Assembly (NCBI GenBank): GCA_022711435.1
Contig: JAKLFB010000015.1
Coordinates: 100,626 to 132,781, forward strand
Reading direction: 5' to 3'
Origin: Verrucomicrobiota bacterium
GTDB taxonomy: Bacteria; Verrucomicrobiota; Verrucomicrobiia; Limisphaerales; UBA1319
Length of the DNA: 32,156 nt
Shown here: positions 18,786 through 27,100 of the stretch, piece by piece
Numbering within the stretch: the stretch's first letter is position 1
Layout: each line of letters opens with the position of its first letter
The notes under the pieces: model-generated
Databases searched by the model: none
The model's input: the letters and a program-made list of their open reading frames with translations, nothing else
Told to the model about the DNA's origin: nothing
Position numbers and translations under genes: made by a program

Positions 18786-20222
18786 TCAGGGCGTCCTGTG
18801 AGGCCTGCCTGCCGCGGCGGCGCAGGCAGGCCTGACCCGGCGTTGTGCACGGGGGACGCTGGGATTGCCTCGGTTTCTCGGTTTGGTTTTAGCTGGCACG
18901 CTGACAGGTTGATCGAGCTCGGCCGGGCGCGCGCCCCGGAACTGATCCAGCGCCTCCTGAAGCCGCTGCGCCGCGCGGGCGGCTTCGCCTTCGAGCCCGG
19001 CGACTGGCAGGGGACGCCTTTCCTCGACGTCAATCTCGAGATCGAAGAACTCGCCCGAGCGGTAGAGCTTGAAGCGCTGGTCGAAGGCGAACTCGCGGAC
19101 GCGCAGGTCGGCGCCCTGGCGGGGCGAATACCACGAATAGATCCAGTCGCGGGGCAGTCCCTTCTCGCCGCGGAGCTGGGGCAGGAAGCTGCGCCCGTCG
19201 AACTGCATGCGGGCGGGAGGGCGGACGCCGGCCGCCTCGAGGAGGGTGGGCATGAAATCGGTGGTATCGACGAGATCGCGGGAGACCGTGCCGGCGGGGA
19301 TGTGGCCGGGCCAGCTGGCGATCAGGGGGACGTGCATGCCGGCGCGGGTGGTCGTGCCTTTGCCGCCGAGGATCTCGCGGCCGCCCATCATCGAGGCCGT
19401 GCCTCGGCCCGTGCCGTTGTCGCCGAGAAAGAGGATGAGAGTATGGCGGCGCAGACCGAGCGCATCGATTTTGGCGGCGAGCTTGCCGACGAGCTTGTCC
19501 ATGTAGGCGACCATGTCGCCGAAATGCTGGGGGGCATGGTTCACGGATTCGCCGATGGCCTTGGGGTCCCACGTTTTGCTGTCGGGCGTCGGCTGGTAGG
19601 GCGCGTGCGTGAGCATCATGGGGTAGTAGAGCAGGAAGGGCTGGTCCTTGTGGCGCTGGATGAAATCGAGCGCGTAGTCGTTGACGAGATCGGGGCCGTA
19701 TTCGCCATGGGCAAAGTCCTTCTCGACGCCGTTGATCTCGAGGCCGGGGTTAGCGTATCGGGGCGGGCGCCGCATGTGCTGCCAGAGGCAGCATTCGTCA
19801 AAACCGAACTTCTTCGGCAGCTCGAGGTCGCGTCCGAGCTGCCATTTGCCGGCGATGCAGGTGGCGTAGCCGGCGGTCCGGAGCAGGTTGGCGAATGTGG
19901 TCGCTTTGGGATCCATGTTGCCGAACGTGAGGTAGTTGCGGGCGTTGGACAGCCCGGTCATCAGCTGGACCCGGGTGGGGGTGCAGAGCGGCTGCGCATA
20001 GCAGTGCGTGAACCGGGCGCCCGTGGCGGCCAGCCGGTCGAGGGCGGGTGTCCGGTAGCTCGATCCGCCGTTGGCGCCAATGGTTTCGTAGCCGAGATCG
20101 TCGGCGAGGATGAGAATGAGGTTGGGCTTGCGCGAGGGCAACGCATCTGCGGCACGGGTGAGAGGTGGAGACGCCAGCGCTGCGGCAATCGCCAGCAGTA
20201 GCAATCGGGGCGGGCGGATCAT
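18786..20222 (-). CDS. Secreted arylsulfatase with a palindrome-encoded tail
   Basis: This 478-residue protein has a signal peptide to about residue 24. It shows [10 protein letters not shown], Cys80 in [11 protein letters not shown] (formylglycine site), G-K-W-Q-L-G and L-G-D-N-G-T. The fold seems complete by about residue 420. The last 45 or so residues are Arg/Pro/Ala-rich, and part is translated from a 12-bp-arm inverted repeat (18801-18833). The original C-terminus may therefore have been replaced or extended. It is the first gene of the apparent three-sulfatase operon. Its promoter must lie in the 120 bp between 20222 and the nearby insertion element. Confidence 0.87.
   Translation of the reverse strand: MIRPPRLLLLAIAAALASPPLTRAADALPSRKPNLILILADDLGYETIGANGGSSYRTPALDRLAATGARFTHCYAQPLCTPTRVQLMTGLSNARNYLTFGNMDPKATTFANLLRTAGYATCIAGKWQLGRDLELPKKFGFDECCLWQHMRRPPRYANPGLEINGVEKDFAHGEYGPDLVNDYALDFIQRHKDQPFLLYYPMMLTHAPYQPTPDSKTWDPKAIGESVNHAPQHFGDMVAYMDKLVGKLAAKIDALGLRRHTLILFLGDNGTGRGTASMMGGREILGGKGTTTRAGMHVPLIASWPGHIPAGTVSRDLVDTTDFMPTLLEAAGVRPPARMQFDGRSFLPQLRGEKGLPRDWIYSWYSPRQGADLRVREFAFDQRFKLYRSGEFFDLEIDVEERRPLPVAGLEGEAARAAQRLQEALDQFRGARPAELDQPVSVPAKTKPRNRGNPSVPRAQRRVRPACAAAAGRPHRTP
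18801..18833. repeat. 12-bp-arm perfect inverted repeat at the sulfatase 3' end
   Basis: The arms AGGCCTGCCTGC and GCAGGCAGGCCT flank a 9-base GC loop. The hairpin lies inside the last codons of the 18786-20222 gene, just before the next gene in the operon. It has the size and position of a REP-type palindrome or an intercistronic mRNA-stabilising hairpin. No T-run follows on the minus strand. Confidence 0.75.
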
Positions 20223-20293
20223 GGGAGGGAGGATAGGGGCTTGGCGGCGCCGCCGTCAACTGCTTCCGCCTCATGACCTGCAACCACTTGAAA

Positions 20294-20925
20294 TTTGCGG
20301 GTGAGCCGAGCCGTCGGTACGCCTTCTGCAGCCTCGCAACGGACTATGGGTCTGTGCAAAAATTAATTCCGATTTTGCTGGAGGGGATTGGGCGGGCTGG
20401 CAAGGCGCGACGAGCGAGCATACCCGTGCGGTCTGTGAGCGAGGAGCAACACAGCCAGCGCGCCCAAGGTCCCCAGCCCTGCGGGGCGGGGCGGGGCCGG
20501 GCCATCTGCTTCGTGGCTCGGTCGGTCGAGTATCGCAGGGGATACACTCCCTCCCTTGCGCCTCGCATCTGGCCCGGCGGCGCTCCCGCCAAAATCGGAA
20601 GTAATTCTTGCACAGACCCTATGTGGGCAATCAGGAGTCCCGCGCGCTGACGGCCGACGCCGTGACAGAGGTCAGCGCCATGCCGCTTCTGGACGTTTCC
20701 TGGCTATTGACTCCGGCCACGCCACCGCCGGGCCAGCCTTTCACCTGCACGATCACCGTGACCAATCGCGGCTCGATGCCGGCCCGAAGTGTGCTCTTCA
20801 CTAACTGCCGGGTCGAGCTGGACGATGGTGCCGGGCACACTGGCACTTTCCGGCTTCCGGAACACGATGATCCTCCCGCTTTCTGCCGAGGGCCAGTTCT
20901 ACCGGCTGAAGCGCCAGTGGTGCCT
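20294..20925 (+). pseudogene. Remnant of a secreted Fn3/DUF11-type protein, interrupted by an insertion element
   Basis: Before the insertion the frame reads G-E-P-S-R-R-Y-A-F-C-S-L-A-T-D-Y. After it, in the frame that results from removing the element and one TAT, it continues V-G-N-Q-E-S-R-A-L-T-A-D-A-V. The join resembles the common Y-A-F-Y-S-x-A-T-D-N-V-G-N-x-E ending of bacterial surface modules. A DUF11-like strand follows (C-T-I-T-V-T-N-R-G). Near 20835-20850 the sensible reading shifts to another frame that gives L-P-L-S-A-E-G-Q-F-Y-R-L-K-R, a typical Verrucomicrobiota C-terminal tail. So there are at least two lesions: the insertion and a frameshift. The true start is lost. Confidence 0.6.
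20348..20619. mobile_element. Palindromic insertion element, copy 1 (272 bp)
   Basis: The ends are 30-bp terminal inverted repeats with 2 mismatches (20348-20377 and 20590-20619), beginning GGGTCTGTGCAA. Both sides are flanked by TAT (20345-20347 and 20620-20622). Inside are two hairpin arms. The left arm (20388-20401 with 20454-20467) has 13 of 14 pairs. The right arm (20496-20504 with 20570-20578) has 9 of 9. The arm interiors are imperfect inverted copies of each other and share words with copy 2, such as GAGCATACCC, GGTCTGTGAG and CATCTGCTTCGT. There is no credible transposase ORF, so it would have to be moved in trans, like a MITE. Exact excision joins two frames of a surface-protein remnant. 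Confidence 0.85.
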
Positions 20926-20940
20926 CTGCATGGACCCGCG

Positions 20941-22389
20941 TCATGGTTGCTTCGCCAGTTCGGCAAGCATATCGAGCAGGTGATCGACGAGGATGACGGA
21001 TGCGTCCTCCTGCACATGGTTCGTACCGAGCCAGGTCTCGTAGCCGCCTAACCGGTGCTGCTCGGGCGTGGGAAGATACCCGTGCGCCCCGTTGGCAAGG
21101 CCGACCACCATGGTGAGGGGAAAGGGGCTGCGCTTCTTCAGGTCGAGGCCAATCTCGGCAAACGTCTCGAACGGGATGCCGCATACCCCAAGGTCGCCAA
21201 TGCGCAAGGCCTGCAACAACACGGTGAGTGTTTCCCCCCGCTGCGCGGCCGCCAGGACCCTCTGCGCATAGTTCTCCGCCAGGCGCGGCAGCTTGGCGCG
21301 CTCGGCTTCATTCGTCACCGCCAGCACTTTTTTGGCCTCCGTAATCTGCTCCGCAGTGGGGTGGCGCCAGCGCAGCGTGATCTCGCGCTCGATCATGCCC
21401 AGCCGCACATCCGGCCTGTGATCGCCGATCTTGGACCGCGCGTGCCACGCGGCATCGGCGGCTTTCCCGGCAACAATTCGAATCTGCTCGAACGGTTCGC
21501 GCGGCGGGCGGCCCACCAGGAACGGGATGTTGTTGATGTCCCCCGAGGTGCCGTTGGACAGCATGGCGACAAAGCCGTCGCCCGCGCCGAGCCGAAAAGG
21601 CATCAGCCGGGCAAACTCGCCGTAGTAATCAGCCGAGACCATCGCTTTGGGGACGCCGCCGACATAGTGCAGCGAGTAATTGGCGTAAAGCGCCAGCGGC
21701 TTCCGTTTCGCGTCCTGGACCGAGAGAACGGTTAGGCTGGGATCCGCTGGGCCGGCGGGGCGGTCGAGGACGTCGGCGCTGGCGCCCGGATTCATCTTCA
21801 CCTGGTCCATGCGGCCGAAGGGATTGAGCGGCATCTTGCCCGGCTTCAGGAACCAACGGCGACAGAAAACCTCGTCGGGCAATGGATGCGCGGCGGCCCC
21901 CACCGCCGCCGGCCGCAACGCCGCGTGGGCCCGGACGATGGCCTCCGCGATCCCATCGACCAGGATCTTCCGGTAAGCCACAGCCGCGGGCGGCCCCTGG
22001 GTGGCATTCGAGGCCGGTGCGGTGTGCGTGTGGGTCGAGGAGACGAGGATCTTCTCCGGAGCGATGCCGCAGCGCCGGAAGGCGATGGCTTTGGCCTCAG
22101 CGGCCACCTCCCGCGCCACGGCCAGATTATCCACCAGCACCATCGCAAGCGTGGTTGTCCCGTCATCGAGCACCAGGGCGCGGGCATGGAGAGGGTCGTG
22201 CGCGCTTTCGGCCATGTTCGCCGTGAATAGCCCGACCATGTTGACGGGATACTCATGCGGGGTGATGTCCGCCACCCCCGCGCCGGCCCGCAGCGAGGGC
22301 TGCTCCCGGACGGCAGCCGCAAAGGAGAAAACCGTCAGACAGGCGCCGAAAGAAACGCAGACCGCCAAGCGGCCAATGTTGGACTTCAT
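20941..22389 (-). CDS. Neutral/alkaline ceramidase-like hydrolase
   Basis: This 482-residue exported protein (signal peptide about residues 6-26) opens with R-A-G-A-G-V-A-D-I-T-P, the usual beginning of the neutral/alkaline non-lysosomal ceramidase family. The zinc-site motif S-S-T-H-T-H-T-A-P and the loop S-N-G-T-S-G-D-I-N-N, at the position of the family's N-x-G-D-x-S/N-P-N nucleophile loop, are present. Many PVC genomes carry such paralogues, and their real substrate is often not ceramide. It is somewhat short for a true ceramidase because the C-terminal Ig-like domain appears to be missing. The ATG at 22389 was chosen because a signal peptide follows at once; the frame is open to 22434. 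It is separated from the sulfatases by the remnant and insertion element. Confidence 0.8.
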   Translation of the reverse strand: MKSNIGRLAVCVSFGACLTVFSFAAAVREQPSLRAGAGVADITPHEYPVNMVGLFTANMAESAHDPLHARALVLDDGTTTLAMVLVDNLAVAREVAAEAKAIAFRRCGIAPEKILVSSTHTHTAPASNATQGPPAAVAYRKILVDGIAEAIVRAHAALRPAAVGAAAHPLPDEVFCRRWFLKPGKMPLNPFGRMDQVKMNPGASADVLDRPAGPADPSLTVLSVQDAKRKPLALYANYSLHYVGGVPKAMVSADYYGEFARLMPFRLGAGDGFVAMLSNGTSGDINNIPFLVGRPPREPFEQIRIVAGKAADAAWHARSKIGDHRPDVRLGMIEREITLRWRHPTAEQITEAKKVLAVTNEAERAKLPRLAENYAQRVLAAAQRGETLTVLLQALRIGDLGVCGIPFETFAEIGLDLKKRSPFPLTMVVGLANGAHGYLPTPEQHRLGGYETWLGTNHVQEDASVILVDHLLDMLAELAKQP

Positions 22390-22440
22390 ACGGAGGCGAT
22401 GATGCCATTCCCCGAAACAAAGCCAAGAATCCATTCAGCC

Positions 22441-22690
22441 CGCGGCGCGGGGAGGACGAAATACAATGGGATCGAATTGCCCATCCCCCGCAACGTGACG
22501 CTTCCCCGGATCCGGCGGTCCTGGCCTGCGATCGCGTGTGGGCAAGGACGATCCTGGAGGAAGCCTTGCGTCGAACGAAGGAGCATTGTCAGGACGAACC
22601 TCGCCTCCCGGTCTGGCGGGTGCTGGAGGGCAGAATCATTTTCCCGCTCACCCGCGGAATTCAACCTGTTCCTTACGAAGAGGTTGTCGG
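22441..22690 (+). pseudogene. Fragment of an ECF RNA polymerase sigma factor
   Basis: One open frame reads E-D-E-I-Q-W-D-R-I-A, then D-P-A-V-L-A-C-D-R-V-W-A-R-T-I-L-E-E-A-L-R-R-T and later V-W-R-V-L-E-G-R and P-V-P-Y-E-E-V-V. The D-R-x-W-A-R-x-x-(L/I)-x-x-A-L pattern followed by P-Y-E-E-L/V is characteristic of the linker to region 4 of large ECF sigma groups in Planctomycetes and Verrucomicrobiota. Regions 2 and 4 themselves are absent, and the frame runs into unrelated sequence after about 22690. It is a decayed piece, not a working gene. Confidence 0.6.
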
Positions 22691-22867
22691 CAAGGTGACC
22701 AAGCCGACCAGGAAAAGAATGCCGACGAGGAGCCGTTCCAGGAACGGCCCCGCCGCGATCCGGAGCTGGCCAAACGGCTCGGGCGTGCTACACAGGAGCA
22801 GCCACACCAGCAATGCCGCGGCGATGACTACATTGACCGCGGGGCCAGCCCGGGCCGCCGAGCCAAG
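22673..22867 (-). pseudogene. C-terminal scrap of a membrane protein
   Basis: A 64-codon open frame with no ATG contains two hydrophobic segments (V-N-V-V-I-A-A-A-L-L-V-W-L-L-L-C and L-L-V-G-I-L-F-L-V-G-L-V) separated by an amphipathic stretch with F-L-E-R. It stops at 22673, where it abuts the sigma-factor fragment on the other strand. This looks like the last two transmembrane helices of a lost membrane protein. Chance in GC-rich DNA cannot be excluded. Confidence 0.35.
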
Positions 22868-22871
22868 CTAA

Positions 22872-23549
22872 TCAAGGGGTGAGGATCTCGATGTCGGGGG
22901 CGGCGTGGGCGAAGTGCGAGGGATTGCGCGTGATGATGCGCTTGGCGCCCTTGCGCCGGGCAAAGGTCGCGTGGAGCGAATCGTAAATACCGCCACCCAT
23001 CACGCCTCGGCGCTGGGCTTCGCCAATCGCCTTTTCATAGTCTGCCAGTGGCAGAGGCTCCAAGGTGAGACTTGATTTCAGGCCGAGTGTCAACTCGGCG
23101 GCGGCAGCAACCGGCACTTTGTAGAAGCCGGTAAGGGGCCGTCAGGAAATAACCTTTACACTTTGCTGCTGGCCATTGGGCTTGCGGGCGCGGAGCGAGC
23201 GACGAGCATACCCGCCAGCGGTCTGTGAGGAGTGAGCGACAAAGCCCCCAAGCCCAATGGCCGCAGCCCCGCGGGTCGCCGCGGCGTGGGGGCATCTGCT
23301 TCGTTGCTCCTCAGTCACAGAGGTCAAGGCTATGCTCCTTCGTCGCGCCTCGCATCTGCCCCCACGGCGCTGGCGACAAAGTGCAAAGGTTATTTTCTGA
23401 CGGCCCCTAAGCGTGGCGAACGTTTCGGCCAGCGCGTGAGCGTCCGTGAAGGGGGACCCGGATTCCTCCAGCGCATCGAGGCAGGCGGCATGTTCCAGAT
23501 GCTGCTCCAGCACCGCTCCCACCAGAATCCCCGTGTCCAGGAAGGTCAT
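22872..23549 (-). pseudogene. vapC: vapC PIN-domain toxin gene split by an insertion element
   Basis: The first 47 codons (23549 to 23409) encode M-T-F-L-D-T-G-I-L-V and D-A-H-A-L-A-E-T-F-A-T-L, the first acidic residues of a PIN-domain ribonuclease. The 273-bp element then intervenes. The rest continues from 23131 as T-G-F-Y-K-V-P-V-A-A-A-A-E-L and includes I-Y-D-S-L-H-A-T and I-I-T-R-N-P-S-H-F. Taking out the element with one TAA gives an uninterrupted 133-residue VapC, the usual family length. As it stands, the frame enters the element and stops at 23142, giving a 135-residue chimera without the C-terminal catalytic Asp. The ATG overlaps the vapB stop (ATGA). The toxin is almost surely inactive. 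Confidence 0.85.
23135..23407. mobile_element. Palindromic insertion element, copy 2 (273 bp), inside vapC
   Basis: The terminal inverted repeats are 31 bp with 2 mismatches (23135-23165 and 23377-23407), beginning GGGGCCGTCAG. Both sides are flanked by TAA (23132-23134 and 23408-23410). The left arm pairs 23171-23184 with 23249-23262 (14 of 14). The right arm pairs 23285-23294 with 23357-23366 (10 of 10). These paired sequences differ from those of copy 1, while the intervening words (GAGCATACCC, GGTCTGTGAG, CATCTGCTTCGT, CGCCTCGCATCTG) are shared. No transposase is encoded. Precise excision restores vapC, which fixes the boundaries. Confidence 0.88.
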
Positions 23550-23794
23550 CGCTCGTAATGGCGCGCGGCTTCGACGGCCTCCGCCAGCGGGGTCGGGGGC
23601 ACCGCACCGGTCCAGAGCTTGAATTTGCCGCGTTTGACGACTTTGCCCTGCGTGGCTGGTTCCATTTCCAACACGATTCTCCCTGGCGTGGCAGAGGCTT
23701 TGAGCTTTTGTCCGCGCGGAACCCCCGCCGCCCGCCGCAACTCAAGAGGCAGCACGATTCGATTGGAACCATCGAGTTGCACGATTGTTGTCAC
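23546..23794 (-). CDS. vapB: VapB-type antitoxin with AbrB/SpoVT-like N-terminus
   Basis: From the GTG at 23794 the protein has 82 residues. The N-terminal swapped-hairpin DNA-binding motif of the AbrB/MazE class is visible (I-V-Q-L-D-G-S-N-R-I-V-L-P-L-E-L-R). A toxin-neutralising tail ends E-A-A-R-H-Y-E-R. The gene precedes vapC with a 4-bp overlap (ATGA), as usual for type II modules, and the antitoxin probably autoregulates the pair. No ATG fits; the frame is open upstream to 23854, but the domain starts at V-T-T-I-V-Q. The antitoxin looks intact although its toxin partner is disrupted. Confidence 0.8.
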   Translation of the reverse strand: MTTIVQLDGSNRIVLPLELRRAAGVPRGQKLKASATPGRIVLEMEPATQGKVVKRGKFKLWTGAVPPTPLAEAVEAARHYER

Positions 23795-23874
23795 GGCAAA
23801 AGTATGGCGTGATGGTGGCGTGCTTGCAAGTCCGGCGAAATTCAAGCAAGGCAATCGCCACAGGTGATGGCCGG

Positions 23875-24003
23875 ACTCCGCCGCTACTTCCGTCCCGCGG
23901 CGACCGGCGCGAACCCATCTTCATGGATGACATGGATCGCCAGCGTTTCGTCGAGACGCTGAGTGAGGCTTGCGCCAAGACGAACTATGCCGAGCTCCTC
24001 TGA
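23875..24003 (+). pseudogene. N-terminal fragment of an IS200-like (RAYT) transposase
   Basis: The frame reads R-G-D-R-R-E-P-I-F-M-D-D-M-D-R-Q-R-F-V-E-T-L, then A-C-A-K-T before a stop at 24003. R-G-(N/D)-R-R-E-P-I-F-x-D-D-x-D-R-Q-R-F is the well-known N-terminal stretch of REP-associated tyrosine transposases. The HUH region, the catalytic Tyr and all that follows are missing, and the usual preceding Y-H-V-x-x-R is corrupted. It is therefore a dead remnant. Confidence 0.75.
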
Positions 24004-24075
24004 AAAGCAATTTCCTGCCAGTTGTTCCCGCCCGTTCCCGTGCATCCCATGCCGGAACGCGGGGTTGGCGCGCGC

Positions 24076-24103
24076 TTGACCCGCTCATCCCGGGGCCTAA
24101 TCT
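24076..24103 (+). promoter_or_regulatory. Possible sigma70-type promoter for the beta-helix gene
   Basis: TTGACC and TAATCT are separated by 16 bp, and the -10 box lies 54 bp before the ATG at 24158. The match is good for GC-rich DNA but rests on sequence alone. Confidence 0.35.
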
Positions 24104-24157
24104 CGCTGGCATATGTCATCGCTGACGCAGTCGGACCGCAGCTCCTTTTGCCAAAAG

Positions 24158-27100
24158 ATGAACTCCAGCCGCTGGCTCCTGCTGGCGCTGCCGCTGGCCG
24201 CGGCGCCGCACCTTGGCGCGGCGGGTCCCGAGCCCGCCCTCTGGTCCTGGCAGCAAACCCATGCGCAGGTGGATCCCAAGGGCGACTTGACGTGGACGCC
24301 GCGGCCCTTCGTCTTCGAGAAGGGGACCTCCGTGCGCTATATTGACTTCGAAGCCGGGGATGACGCCGGCGCAGGCGACACCCCCGCAACACCCTGGAAA
24401 CACCATCCGTGGGATCCGAATGCGACGGGGAAGGCTGCGGCGGAATCGGGCGTCCGCACCTACATTTTCAAGCGCGGTGTCGTCTATCGCGGGCGGCTGC
24501 TGGTCCAGGATGCAGGCAGGCCCGGCGAGCCGATCCGGCTCACGAGCGATCCGGCCTGGGGCAGCGGCGAAGCGATCCTGTGCGGATCGGAGCGCGTGAC
24601 GAACTGGGTGAAGGGGGCCGATCGCAAGGACATCCCCGATCCGGACAAGGTCTGGCGGGCCGATCTGCCCTTTGCGCCGCGCGCCATCTGGAGCGTCGAC
24701 GCCGATGGCCGGATCGTGCGCATCCCCCTGGCGCGCACACCCAATTGGCGCGTCTCCAATCCCGACGACGTCAAGCGCGAGTGGTGGGTTTGGGACAACC
24801 CCCGGAAACCGTTCGGCAACACCATCACGAATGCGAGCGGCCAAGCCATCCACCTGGGCATCGACACCCTGCATATCAAGGACAAACCGGCGGATTATTT
24901 CTTGGGAGCTCTGATCTGGCCGGAGTTCGGCTGGGTCATGAGCGCGCCCTACCCGACCGAGGTCGAGGTGGTGGATCTCGAGAGGCACGGGCTGGGATTC
25001 GCCGGCTGGACAGGCGGCGGGACCGGCGGGGTCATCATGCGCAACATGCGCTATTACCTCGAAGACAAACCGCATTACCTCGACGATGATCTGGGCGAAT
25101 ACTGGTTCGACAAGAAAGGCGCGGGCGGCCGGCTTTACCTGCGCCCGCCGGCCGGCACCGATCCCAACCGCGCGGGGATCGAGGCGGCGCGGTGGTCCAA
25201 CCTCGTCGACGGGCAGAAGGTCGAGCACCTGCACATCGCGGGCCTGGCCTTTCGGTTCACGACGCCAGCGTGGTCGATCACCGCCGCGCCCTGGGATTTC
25301 CGGACGCGGCCGTGGGGATTGCGCCCCGAGATGCATCCGGGCTGCGTCCGCGTGTGGGGCGAGGGGCGGGACATCCGGATTGCCCACTGCCGCTTCGAGC
25401 ACGTCTATTTCCCGATCCGGATCCGCTCGATCGCCGTCGGCCAGCGGGTGGACGATGTGTGGATCGAGGACAACGATTTCCGATTCACCGACGACGGCAT
25501 CCTGTCGGTGGCGGACGGATCGGCTTGGGGGTATGCGGACCTGCGGGGCCGGCTGGGAGACGTCCGGATCTGCCGCAACCACTCGATCGAGACCGGCCGG
25601 CGCCCCGCGCGCTACGGGTCCGGCACGGGCATCGAGGTGGCCGGGGCGCGCACGGTCGAGATCGCCGGCAACGTGATCGAGCGGAGCTACGCGCAAGGGA
25701 TCGACGTGCATGGCGCCAAGCCCAACGGCGCGTGGGGCGACGTCCCATTCGCACGAATCCTGATCCACCACAACAAGGTTTGGGAATCGATGCTCAACTG
25801 CAACGATTTCGGCGGCATCGAGACCTGGCAGGGCGGGCCGGCCTACGTGTTCGACAACCTTTCCTACAACGCCCTTGGCTATCGCAACTGGAACCGCTAC
25901 ACCGGCGCCGACGCGGGATTCGGGCACGCCTACTACCTGGATGGCGCCTTCAAGAACTACCACTTCAACAACATCGCCTGGGGCAAGTCCAAGGACACCG
26001 CCAGCCCCACCGTCAATTGCTCCGCGTTTCAGGAAATCATCAGCTACCAGAACACCTTCTTCCACAACACCGTGTTCAACTACCACGCCGGCTCCCGCCG
26101 CCAGTCGCCCGAGGCGGGCCGGAACAAGTACCTCGCCAACGTCTGGCACAGCATCGGCCAGCACGTTTTCCGGCACGCCGATCCGGCCCGAACCGCCGCC
26201 GAAGCCAACGCCGCCGACACGGCGGCGCTCCAGCCGCGATTCGCCCTCGAATCCAACGCCTATGCGCGGAACGTGTTCCACGATTTCAAGGAGATGGGCG
26301 TGCTCGAGCCTTCCGGGCGGTGGCGGGTGACCTTCGACGATTTCCAGTCGGTCCTGCGCGAGAGCGGAAGCCTGGCCAGCGACCTGGGCATCGTCAGCCC
26401 GACCTCCCCGCTGCGCGACCCGGCTCGGGGCGATTTCCGCCCGACGCGAGGCTCGGCGGCGATGGGCCATGGCGCCAAAGTGTTCGTCCCCTGGGCGCTG
26501 TCCGGAGTCGTCGGCGAGTGGCATTTCTATCCATCGAGCGACGATCCCGCGCGCGTGATGGACGAGCATTGGTACATGACCGATTATCACGTCTCGCGAG
26601 ATACGTATTTCACGCGCCCGACCTACCCGCTTCGGGCGGCCAACATCGGCGCCGCCGACTACGTCGAGGGACCCTTGGAGGATTGGATCCCCGGCGCGCT
26701 GCGCTTCACTGCCGCGAGAGGACAATACGCCTTCCTCGCGCACGCGGAGATGATGAAGCCGTTTTCTTTTCAGGATCTGAAGAAGAGCCGCCACGAGGGG
26801 GCCCGGCCGGAGCCGCACACCGTCGAAGGAGAGGCGCTCAAGAACCCGCAAATCCACACGTCGAGCTTCCTCGCCGAGATCTTCTTCCGGACCGCCCCTG
26901 GGCACACCGGCGGGCTGCTGGTCGAGAAGATGGACGGCATCGGCTATCGACTGGCTATCAGCCACGACGGCCGCCTGGCCTTCCGCGTCAGCGGTCCGGA
27001 CGCCTCCGCATCGGTGGAGAGCCAGCGCAGCGTCAATGACGGCCAGTGGCATCATGCGATCGCCGAGGCGGACCGCCGATCCGTCACGCTGACGATCTAC

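Noticed and set aside
20608..21051. A stand-alone 147-codon gene starting inside the insertion element
   Set aside because: The start lies within the terminal repeat of the mobile element, and the downstream part is better explained as the rear of an interrupted gene.
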